A stretch of DNA of 64,000 nt. It comes from Sphingobium sp. Ant17 (lineage in GTDB: Bacteria > Pseudomonadota > Alphaproteobacteria > Sphingomonadales > Sphingomonadaceae). The notes under the pieces were generated by a model. It did not search any database, had not been told where the DNA came from, and was given only the letters and a program-made list of their open reading frames with translations. Both the position numbers and the translations under genes were made by a program. Shown here one piece after another: positions 57,010 through 64,000 of this stretch. The stretch is taken from positions 1 through 64,000 of the forward strand of contig NZ_JEMV01000016.1 in the NCBI RefSeq assembly GCF_000588875.1, given 5' to 3'. Position 1 is the first letter of the stretch. Each line of letters opens with the position of its first letter.

Positions 57010-58250
57010 GGCCGTTCATTCTCGTCCTCGCCATGCTCTCGCTGCTGGCGCCTAGCATGCTCCATGCCCAGCGCGCGGACCTCCCGCCGGTCGAGAAGGT
57101 CAACGAAGCGCTCGACAACCATCCGACCGTCATGGCCGCCGCCGCCAGGGTTGAAGTCGCCCGTGCGCGCGGGGACATGCTGTATAAGGGCACCCATGAA
57201 GCGGTTATCGCGGGCAGCTACATTCGCCGCAGCGTTGACCGCGAAGGCGGCTATGACGAGTTTGATGCAACCCTCTCCCGTCCCTTCCGTCTCCCCGGCA
57301 AGGCGGCGCTCGACCGCAAGTCAGGCGCGCTGGGCGTCGAGGTTGCGGAGAACCAGATGGAGGATGCGCGCCATCAGGCGGCGTTGGTCCTGACCGGGCT
57401 CTGGCATGACTGGCTGACCGCTGGCAGCCATTATCGCAACGACCTCGACACGGTGCGCTCGCTGGAAGCGGCCCTGACCGCCTTGCGTCGCCGCGTCCAG
57501 CTACGAGATGCCCCGGCGCTCGATCTCGACCAGGCTTCCGCCGCACTGGCGCAGGCGCAGGCCCAGGCCGCTGCATCTCTCTCCGCAGGCGAGCAGGCGC
57601 GCGTGATCCTGGTCGCGACTTTTCCAGAGATACCGCTTCCTCCCGAGCCAGCCGAACTCGCCTTGCCCGAACTGCCGCCACAGAAACTCGAAACCATGCG
57701 GACGCTGGTGATCGAGCGCAGTCACGAGATCCGCGCCGCCGACCGCGAGGCGCAGCGGTTGGCCGTCGTTGCGCGACGGGTTCGAGCGGATCGGATCGCC
57801 GATCCCTCTTTCGGTGTCCGCCTGTTCAGTGAGCGTAGCGGCATGGAGCGGGGCGCGGGCGTGGTGGCGTCCATCCCGCTGGGAGGCGGCTACCGCCGGG
57901 CAGCCGCCTCCCAGGCGTCGGCGGAGGCAAACGCCGCCCGTCTCGAACTCGCCAATATCCAGCGATCGGTCGCGGCTATCGCCGACGCCGACCTGTCGAA
58001 TGCGCGCACCCGGCTGGAAGCGTGGCGAAGCGCGCAGGCATCGGCGCAGAGCGCTTCCGACGCCGCCGGGCGGACGGAGCGCGGCTATCAACTGGGCCAG
58101 ATCGATCTGGTCGACCTGCTCTATGCCCGCCGCCAGGCGAACGACGCCCGCCGATCCGAGATCGATGCGCGATCGGAAGCCTCGCGGGCGCTGCTGAAAT
58201 TGCAGATCGATTCCCATAGCATCTGGGTTCCCGATGGCGACCATGATTGA
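57006..58250 (+). CDS. czcC: TolC-family outer membrane protein of metal RND system (CzcC)
   Basis: 414 residues with a signal peptide (MRPFILVLAMLSLLAPSMLHA). Two OEP repeats are visible (VEKVNEALDNHPTVMAAAAR; LVIERSHEIRAADREAQRLA), with a closing YQLGQIDLVDLLYARRQAND. SRPFRLPGKAALDRKSGALG after the first strand is typical of CzcC-type members. It completes the tripartite pump as last gene of the operon, in the order B-A-DUF3240-C instead of the common C-B-A. Confidence 0.88.
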   Translation: MRPFILVLAMLSLLAPSMLHAQRADLPPVEKVNEALDNHPTVMAAAARVEVARARGDMLYKGTHEAVIAGSYIRRSVDREGGYDEFDATLSRPFRLPGKAALDRKSGALGVEVAENQMEDARHQAALVLTGLWHDWLTAGSHYRNDLDTVRSLEAALTALRRRVQLRDAPALDLDQASAALAQAQAQAAASLSAGEQARVILVATFPEIPLPPEPAELALPELPPQKLETMRTLVIERSHEIRAADREAQRLAVVARRVRADRIADPSFGVRLFSERSGMERGAGVVASIPLGGGYRRAAASQASAEANAARLELANIQRSVAAIADADLSNARTRLEAWRSAQASAQSASDAAGRTERGYQLGQIDLVDLLYARRQANDARRSEIDARSEASRALLKLQIDSHSIWVPDGDHD

Positions 58251-58384
58251 GAACGGCTTTGTGCACGGGCGCGAAGCCAGGCCCTCTGGTTCAGCTTCTT
58301 GGCGGCACAAGAGATGAAATGTGCAGGGAAGCCGAGTCCGGACCTCACCGACGGCGGCGTACCGCGAACGCCTTGGTCGCTTGA

Positions 58385-58996
58385 CTAAAGCTTGGCCGCG
58401 TAGATCATTCGGCCCGGGCCGAGCCGGCCGAGAATTTGGGCTATATCGGCCTGTGCAACAGCAAAGCACCCCTGGCTTCGCCCGAGCTTGCCGGTGGCAC
58501 GAACTATATCATCCGATACGTAGGATGCCGCATGGATGACAATGGCGCGCGCCTCGGCGTTGCTGTTCTCAGGGTCAAGGCCGATCAGGCGCTGCGAGCG
58601 ACCATGCTTGCCTGAATAGCCGTTGCCGACCAGATAAGCGCCCGCTGAAGACGCCGCCGAGCCCGGTGAATTCGAGAAGCGCTCGACCCAACCGCTATGA
58701 TCCGGATCGGATCCGCGCCCGTGTGCGACCAGCAGACTTTGGCTTCGCCCGCTCATCACATCGACGAGGTGGAACCGGGGAATGCGCGACGCCTGGCTGA
58801 AATCCACGATACCGATCACGTCGCGATGCTTTATCGTCGCGCGGTGGCGGTCCAGCGCACTCAATGCGCGTTGAAGCAAGGCCGGGCGCGGAGGAACTGG
58901 TCCTGGCAGGGCGGCAAGCCCGTTCGTCTGTTGTAACATGCCCAAAGCAGCGGCACCGCCACCCAGAAGCAGATGGCGCCTGGAAATGAATGTCAC
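58385..58996 (-). CDS. Murein L,D-transpeptidase catalytic-domain family protein (YkuD-like)
   Basis: 203 residues. A signal sequence with twin-Arg-like start (ISRRHLLLGGGAAALGM) is followed by a catalytic domain: IVIHAASYVSD with His155 and GRSQGCFAVAQADI with Cys177, the SxGC signature of the YkuD-like family. It would form or edit L,D cross-links or lipoprotein links in peptidoglycan in the periplasm. It is convergent with the czc operon and sits 75 bp downstream of the LPG-synthase-like gene on the same strand. Confidence 0.85.
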   Translation of the reverse strand: MTFISRRHLLLGGGAAALGMLQQTNGLAALPGPVPPRPALLQRALSALDRHRATIKHRDVIGIVDFSQASRIPRFHLVDVMSGRSQSLLVAHGRGSDPDHSGWVERFSNSPGSAASSAGAYLVGNGYSGKHGRSQRLIGLDPENSNAEARAIVIHAASYVSDDIVRATGKLGRSQGCFAVAQADIAQILGRLGPGRMIYAAKL

Positions 58997-59071
58997 GCTT
59001 GTCTTGAACCACTATCTGTTTGCTGATCAAGACCATGATAAGCATGATATGAGCCACTTCACAGATAAGTA

Positions 59072-60127
59072 CTAAACCTTACGAGAATCGGGAAGATTGC
59101 CGGGCGGGCTGGTTCGAGACGATCGCCGAGACCGATGCGGACGCCGCCTGAGTACCGAGCGCATCATCATAAGACCGGGCAGAAGCGGCAGCCACAATAT
59201 CAGGATCCTCAGCAGCATGGTGGCGGCAAAGGCATTCTCGATCGGCACACCCAGGAGACCGAGCGTTGCGGTCGACGTCGCCTCGAAGCTGCCGAGACCC
59301 AGCGGGATCGGGCCCAGCGTCACGACGATCGAAGCCATGATCAGCGCAATGAACGCAGTTCCGAAACCGGCGGGCCCTCCCAGTGCGTCAAGGCAGGCCC
59401 AGAGCGTCGCGGCGTCGGCAAGGAAGACCAATGCATTGAAGCCTGTGACTCGAACCAAAAGCGGGCGATCGCCGATCAGATGGGCTGGGGCCTGACCGAC
59501 GATCCCGAGCAGGTTACGGACCACGCCCACCCGTTCGAGCCGGGGCGACAAGGGTTGGCTGCCGCGATGTCTGAGCCAGAGCGCGAGCGACGGAATGGCG
59601 AGCGCCACCAGCAGAAACGTGGTGACCACACCGGCCATCAGCGGCGTCGCCTTGTCATGGAGCCATAGCAGGACCAGCATGGAGACCGCGAAGAAAGCGA
59701 AGGCGGCATAATAGCCGATCATCGAGACGAGCAGCGCCGCCACCGCCGTCCCGCGCGGCACGCGCAACCGCACGAGTTGGTCGACGAGAAGAACATTGCC
59801 CCCCATTCCCGCGCTTGGCACCGCCTGGTCCGCGAATAATTTGGTGAGCGCGATGCGCATCAACGAGGAAAGCGGGCGTGATGTGCCGGCGCTGCGCAGC
59901 ACCGCCGCCCAGCCCGCCGCCACGCTGGCATAGGTCGAAAGCTGGAACAGGACGGCAAGAGCCAACCAGAAGAGATTGGCGCGAGCGACCAGACGGCCGA
60001 ACTTCTCTATCTCGCCGAAATGCAGCACCGCCCCGACCAGCGCCGCCACAAGGATGATGCCGAGAAACCAGGACCGCCATGCGCCCGACGGCTTTGTTGC
60101 GGTCGCCTCGTCAGCTTTCGAGGACAT
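59072..60127 (-). CDS. Lysylphosphatidylglycerol-synthase TM-domain (UPF0104/flippase-like) protein
   Basis: 351 residues, about eight transmembrane spans. Family marks are FGRLVARANLFWLALAVLFQ near the N-terminus, FADQAVPSAGMGGNVLLVDQ, and LGPIPLGLGSFEATSTATLG near 270-290. This is the membrane half only; no aminoacyl-transferase domain. Relatives are thought to translocate lipids. The start overlaps the PhaC-like gene by 17 bp, so the two are expressed together. Confidence 0.82.
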   Translation of the reverse strand: MSSKADEATATKPSGAWRSWFLGIILVAALVGAVLHFGEIEKFGRLVARANLFWLALAVLFQLSTYASVAAGWAAVLRSAGTSRPLSSLMRIALTKLFADQAVPSAGMGGNVLLVDQLVRLRVPRGTAVAALLVSMIGYYAAFAFFAVSMLVLLWLHDKATPLMAGVVTTFLLVALAIPSLALWLRHRGSQPLSPRLERVGVVRNLLGIVGQAPAHLIGDRPLLVRVTGFNALVFLADAATLWACLDALGGPAGFGTAFIALIMASIVVTLGPIPLGLGSFEATSTATLGLLGVPIENAFAATMLLRILILWLPLLPGLMMMRSVLRRRPHRSRRSSRTSPPGNLPDSRKV

Positions 60128-61922
60128 AGCTGCCCGGCGCGTTCCCGAGCGCCCCGGAGTTCACGCCGGAACCGCCGAGCGGCGGCGGTACGCTTGGAGG
60201 GCTTGAATGCAGATCGAGCCAGACGGCCCATGCCGGCCACCACGAACCTGCGTCTGACGATGTCCGGGCCAGCCAGGTTTCAGGTTCGACGCAGTCCGCG
60301 TCTGCCGGTCGTGCGAGCAACCGATAGAATCGATCCGGATGGCTTGGCTCGGATACAATTCCGTCGTCATGGCCGCCGGTGGTGAGCAGGAATGTCACCT
60401 CCGTACCCATCAGCCGATGGATCTTGTAGACCGATCGCCAGGGCGCGACATAGTCGCTTTCGGCGCCGACCGCGAAAACCGGCACATGAATATTTTCGAG
60501 GGGGATCGGTCGACCGTCGACCTGGTACCGTCCCTCGGCCAAATCGTTACCAAGAGCCAGGGAGCGAAGATACTGGCTATGCGCTGCAAAAGGCAGGCGG
60601 GTGGCGTCGCTGTGCCAAGCTTGCAGGTCGCTCATGGGGCCGCGTGCGCCCATGAGATAGTCGCGGACAAAATATGGCCAGACAAGATCGTTCGAGCGCA
60701 GCGCCTGGAAAGCGCCGCTCATCTGCGCGCTGTCGAGATAACCCCGTGCGCGCGCCATCGTCTCGAGAAAATCCAGCTGCGCCGCATCGATAAACAGGCC
60801 GACCTCGCCCGGTTCGCTGAAATCGGTTTGCGCCGCGAACAGCGTCATCGTCGCAAGACGATCGTCGCCATCGCGCGCCATCGCCGCCGCCGCGATCGCG
60901 AGCAAGGTCCCGCCGAGGCAATAGCCCGTCGCATGGATCTTGTTCGCGCCGGTGATCGCGGTGATCGCGTCGAGCGACGCCATGATACCCAGCCGACGAT
61001 AATCCTCCAGGTCGAGCGTGCGACCGCCTTCGCCGACATTGCGCCACGAAATCATGAACACCGTCTGTCCCTGCCCGACGAGCCAGCGCACCAGGGAATT
61101 CTCGGGCGACAGGTCGAGAACATAATATTTGAGGATCCACGCCGGAACGATCAGCAACGGTTCCGGACGGACGGCCTGCGTCGTCGGCACATATTGGATG
61201 AGCTCGATCAGATCGTTCCGATAAACCACCTTGCCCGGCGTGATCGCCACGTCGGCGCCAGGACGATAGAATTCGGCGCCGGCCGGCCGCTCCCCCGCAA
61301 GCGAGCGGAGCCAGTCCTGGATCAGAGTTGCCGCACCATCGATCAGGCATTCGCCCCCGGTCTCGATAATGCGGTGCTGGAGAACCGGATTGGTGGCGAC
61401 AAAGTTCGAGGGCGCCAGCATGTCGAGCATTCGGTGGATCGAAAAGCGCATGATTGCCCGATGCTGCGCTGTAACCCCAAGAATATCGCACGCCGCCTCA
61501 TCCCACCACCTCTCGCTGTGCAAAAAGGACTGACGTATCAGATCGAAAGGCCATGCCTCCCAGGAAGGATCGTCGAAGCGGTGATCCCGCGTTGGAGGGC
61601 CGGCTTGGGGCTTGGGTGCGCCTGCGGACGCAGCAGTCCGCCACTCACCACCGGCGAGCGACATAAATTCGCGGACGGTCTCGGCAACAATATGCATTTG
61701 GCTGCCTGGAAATAAGGCGAGATGCGTCGCCCAGTCTGCGAAGGCCTCACCGAGCGACGACGGCGCCAGCCCGCCTGTAAGGGTTGCAACGGCCGCTCTC
61801 GTGGGGCGAAGGAACAGTTCGGCCCATCCGTCATATGGACCACCAGCACAGTTTGTTGCCGTTCCGTCGGGCGTCGATAGCGAAACCACTGCCTGCTCCT
61901 CGTTGCCTGCCACTTGGCTCAT
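60111..61922 (-). CDS. phaC: Poly(3-hydroxyalkanoate) polymerase family protein
   Basis: 603 residues. The N-terminal PhaC domain includes WPFDLIRQSFLHSERWW and APSNFVATNPVLQHRIIETG. The alpha/beta hydrolase core has LLIVPAWILKYYVLDLSPEN, TVFMISWRNVG, the lipase-like box ATGYCLGGTLLAI with nucleophile Cys335, Asp in VGAESDYVAPW and His in TTGGHDDGI. It would polymerise hydroxyacyl-CoA into PHA. The usual GGHIAG is GGHDDG here, a small change. Its partner phasin is at 47.6 kb. No phaA/phaB is in the window. Confidence 0.87.
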   Translation of the reverse strand: MSQVAGNEEQAVVSLSTPDGTATNCAGGPYDGWAELFLRPTRAAVATLTGGLAPSSLGEAFADWATHLALFPGSQMHIVAETVREFMSLAGGEWRTAASAGAPKPQAGPPTRDHRFDDPSWEAWPFDLIRQSFLHSERWWDEAACDILGVTAQHRAIMRFSIHRMLDMLAPSNFVATNPVLQHRIIETGGECLIDGAATLIQDWLRSLAGERPAGAEFYRPGADVAITPGKVVYRNDLIELIQYVPTTQAVRPEPLLIVPAWILKYYVLDLSPENSLVRWLVGQGQTVFMISWRNVGEGGRTLDLEDYRRLGIMASLDAITAITGANKIHATGYCLGGTLLAIAAAAMARDGDDRLATMTLFAAQTDFSEPGEVGLFIDAAQLDFLETMARARGYLDSAQMSGAFQALRSNDLVWPYFVRDYLMGARGPMSDLQAWHSDATRLPFAAHSQYLRSLALGNDLAEGRYQVDGRPIPLENIHVPVFAVGAESDYVAPWRSVYKIHRLMGTEVTFLLTTGGHDDGIVSEPSHPDRFYRLLARPADADCVEPETWLARTSSDAGSWWPAWAVWLDLHSSPPSVPPPLGGSGVNSGALGNAPGSYVLES

Positions 61923-62062
61923 AGGGACTTCGGCAGCGCCACGAATTAGGTAAGCCTACGGACCCGGGCCGCCCGTCAGCTTACGTAGCTTTGCGGATTG
62001 GTCGCAGCGACGTGCCGACACAGGGTAGAAGTGTAGCTTTTACCCAAGGCGAGGACCGGCGC

Positions 62063-62788
62063 ATGCTCCATCGAAGCAACGAATTTGAGTGGCCGGCATC
62101 CGGCAATGCGAACGGCGGGTATCGTGGGCTGGGCGCCTATATGAGCGCGGTCTATCTCCACATGGCCGGCGGCGTGATCCTATCGGCAGCGTTCGCCCTT
62201 CTGGCCGCCTACAGCCGATCGCTCGCGGACGCCCTGTTCACTGCCGACGGGCTCACCATCATTGGATGGATCGTGACGCTGGCGCCCCTGGGACTGGTGA
62301 TCCTGCTCGGCGCACGGGTCGATCGGCTGTCTGCCTCGACGGCCAGCGCGATCTTCATCCTCTACACCGCGCTCGTCGGATTGTCGCTTGGCAGCTTGCT
62401 GCTCACCTACAGCAGCGACAGCGTCGGCTACACCTTCGTTTCCGCTGCTGCCGGATTTGCCGTGCTCGCTCTGGTGGGCACTGTCACGCACAAGGATCTG
62501 TCGGGCCTGGGCGCCTTCTTCACGATCGCGCTCGTCGGGCTCATCGTGACGATGCTGCTTAATCTGTTCGTGCGCTCAGGCACTGTCGATCTGCTCACCT
62601 CGGGCGTCGGCATCCTGCTGTTCGCAGGGCTCACCGCATTCGATGCACAGCGGCTGAAGCGTCAATATGAGGAGGGCGCCGCGGACGGGCGCAATGGCGC
62701 TGCGGTGCTGGGTGCGCTGACGCTCTACCTCGATTTCCTGAACCTGTTCCTGTCGTTGCTGCGGTTCAGCGGACGGGAGCGGTGGTGA
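62063..62788 (+). CDS. Bax inhibitor-1 (YccA/YbhL) family membrane protein
   Basis: 241 residues from ATG 62063, with GAGGA upstream. Seven hydrophobic spans; typical marks are YLHMAGGVILSAAFALLAAY, SAIFILYTALVGLSLGSLLL, and LLFAGLTAFDAQRLKRQYEE with the conserved Asp before the last helix. Members conduct cations or regulate membrane proteases. The stop overlaps the GTG start of the P-type ATPase, so the two are coupled. Both point to cation homeostasis. Confidence 0.9.
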   Translation: MLHRSNEFEWPASGNANGGYRGLGAYMSAVYLHMAGGVILSAAFALLAAYSRSLADALFTADGLTIIGWIVTLAPLGLVILLGARVDRLSASTASAIFILYTALVGLSLGSLLLTYSSDSVGYTFVSAAAGFAVLALVGTVTHKDLSGLGAFFTIALVGLIVTMLLNLFVRSGTVDLLTSGVGILLFAGLTAFDAQRLKRQYEEGAADGRNGAAVLGALTLYLDFLNLFLSLLRFSGRERW

Positions 62789-64000
62789 CCGAGCCGCAGG
62801 CGTTCTGGCAAGCCACGCCCGACGATTCTCTCCGCACGCTCGCCGCGACCTGCGACGGGCTGTCGTCGAATGAGGCTGCCGCGCGCCTCGACCGTGACGG
62901 GCCGAACGAGATCTCCGCGGCGAAGCAGCGGCATCTCCTGCTCGACCTCCTGCGCCGCCTCGGCAATCCGCTGATCGCTATCCTGCTCGTGGCCGCCGGC
63001 ATAGCCGGGGCCACCGGCGACATGGCGAGCTTTGCCATCATTTTCCTCGTCGTCGTGCTGTCTACCACCCTCGATCTCGTCCAGGAGCACAGGGCCGAAG
63101 CGACGGCGGAAGCGCTCAAGCGGGCGATCGCCCTTCATGCGACCGTGCTGCGCGACGGCAAGCCGATCGAGTTGCCCGTGCGCGAGTTGGTGGCCGGCGA
63201 TATCGTCATGCTTGCGGCGGGCGATCTCGTCCCCGCCGATGGCGTCGTCCTGGCGGCGAACGGCGCGCAGGTGAACGAGGCGCTGCTGACCGGCGAGCCT
63301 TATCCGGTTGAGAAGCAGATCGAGCCCGTCATGGTCGCCGAGACGCCGGCCGACGCGCGCAACGCGCTGTTCCACGGGACATCGCTCATTGGCGGCACGG
63401 CGACAATGCTCGTCGTCCAGACCGGTTTGCGCACGCGCTTCGGCGCGATCGCGCGTTCGCTCGCCGGCAAACAGCCGACGACTGCTTTCGAGCATGGCAT
63501 CCACAAGCTCGGGGTGCTGATCGTCAGGCTCACGATCTTCCTCGTGCTGTTCGTGCTGCTCGCCCATCTCGCGCTCGGGCGGCCGCCGCTGCAATCCTTC
63601 CTGTTCGCGATGGCGCTCGCGGTGGGCCTGACACCCGAGCTTTTGCCGATGATCATGACCGTCGCGCTCGGGCGCGGCGCTCAGCGGATGGCGAAAGCCA
63701 AAGTCGTGGTGAAGCGGCTATCCGCGATCCACGACCTCGGCCAGATGGATATATTGTGCACCGACAAGACCGGCACGCTCACCGAGGCGCGGATCACGCT
63801 CGTCGGCCACCCAGGCATCGACGGCGAGGATGACGAGCGGGTGGCGGAGTTGGCGGCGGTCAACGCCCGCTTCGAGACCGGCCTGAAAAGTCCGCTCGAC
63901 CAGGCGTTGCTGCTCCACATGACCGGCCGCTCGCTCGAGGGCTGGCGCAAGCTGGATGAACGGCCGTTCGATTTCGAGCGGCGGCGCGTCGCGGTGCTTG
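62785..64000 (+). CDS. mgtA: Mg2+-type P-type ATPase (MgtA-like), 3' end outside window
   Basis: 405 residues are visible from GTG 62785, which overlaps the BI-1 stop. The N-terminal cation-ATPase domain (LAATCDGLSSNEAAARLDRD, GPNEISAAKQ), actuator loop LLTGEPYPVEK, ion-site helix GLTPELLPMIMTVALGRGAQ, and phosphorylation site CTDKTGTLTEAR with Asp327 are all present. The RGAQRMAKAKVVVKRL stretch and GLTPELLPMI are typical of MgtA/MgtB-type magnesium importers. The nucleotide-binding domain is cut by the window edge. It lies in an operon with the BI-1 gene. Confidence 0.88.
   Translation, partial: MTEPQAFWQATPDDSLRTLAATCDGLSSNEAAARLDRDGPNEISAAKQRHLLLDLLRRLGNPLIAILLVAAGIAGATGDMASFAIIFLVVVLSTTLDLVQEHRAEATAEALKRAIALHATVLRDGKPIELPVRELVAGDIVMLAAGDLVPADGVVLAANGAQVNEALLTGEPYPVEKQIEPVMVAETPADARNALFHGTSLIGGTATMLVVQTGLRTRFGAIARSLAGKQPTTAFEHGIHKLGVLIVRLTIFLVLFVLLAHLALGRPPLQSFLFAMALAVGLTPELLPMIMTVALGRGAQRMAKAKVVVKRLSAIHDLGQMDILCTDKTGTLTEARITLVGHPGIDGEDDERVAELAAVNARFETGLKSPLDQALLLHMTGRSLEGWRKLDERPFDFERRRVAVL

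Noticed and set aside
1..64000. tRNA, rRNA, CRISPR arrays, phage genes, toxin-antitoxin pairs
   Set aside because: Looked for by eye and none recognised; regularly spaced repeats of CRISPR type are absent.

Overview
The window is high-GC alphaproteobacterial DNA and most resembles a sphingomonad (Sphingomonadales). This is inferred from codon and GC style and from the look of many proteins, not from a marker gene. No rRNA, tRNA, CRISPR array or replication origin was seen. The left edge lies inside an insertion sequence that has cut off the 3' end of a D-lactate dehydrogenase gene. The right edge cuts a P-type ATPase.

Layout. 1-4.6 kb: IS end, truncated ldhA-like gene, phosphoenolpyruvate synthase, DUF6629 membrane protein. 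4.9-9.8 kb: an OmpR-type two-component pair facing four exported or membrane genes (repetitive secreted protein, EF-hand protein, fatty-acid/sterol hydroxylase, alpha/beta hydrolase). 9.9-12.7 kb: divergent lgt and a CLC chloride channel. 12.9-23.3 kb: redox defence and microaerobic respiration: trxC, 1-Cys peroxiredoxin, ArsR regulator, cydDC facing cydABX, dps and catalase. 23.6-31.8 kb: a sulfur-stress block: rhodanese, membrane-fusion lipoprotein, RND pump and a Cys-containing ArsR repressor on the minus strand, facing a sulfide:quinone-oxidoreductase-like flavoprotein, DUF2892 protein, TolC and an AhpD-like protein. 32.5-37 kb: YjbQ, Nudix, small envelope or phasin-like proteins and an ECF sigma factor. 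37.4-48.6 kb: a flavoprotein-patatin fusion facing MFS, DHOD-like, pyruvate:ferredoxin oxidoreductase and GltD-like genes, then a phasin. 48.7-58.3 kb: NRDE protein, cytochrome b561, a second two-component system and a heavy-metal RND operon with DUF3240. 58.4-64 kb: L,D-transpeptidase, LPG-synthase-like membrane protein, PHA-synthase-like protein, Bax-inhibitor-1 protein and Mg-type P-ATPase.

How they fit together. The set reads as an accessory low-oxygen/redox/sulfide stress region. Pyruvate and acetyl-CoA handling (Ldh, PpsA, PFOR) and PHA storage (PhaC-like, phasins) sit with a bd oxidase that tolerates sulfide, thiol peroxidase functions, sulfide oxidation and metal efflux. Two shared DNA patterns link parts of it. 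An imperfect dyad (TTGATTA, 11 bases, TAATCAA) lies between three divergent gene pairs: trxC/prx, cydD/cydA and rhodanese/SQR. A direct repeat CGTCAG-N5-CGTCAG lies in front of both cytochrome b561 and the metal RND operon, on either side of their response regulator.

Nine genes carry what looks like a single missing G or C at a conserved place (ppsA, arsR, the RND pump, a small membrane protein, the patatin fusion, MFS, DHOD-like, nifJ, czcA). Either the assembly has systematic one-base deletions or the region is decaying. The reading frames should not be trusted at these points until reads are checked.
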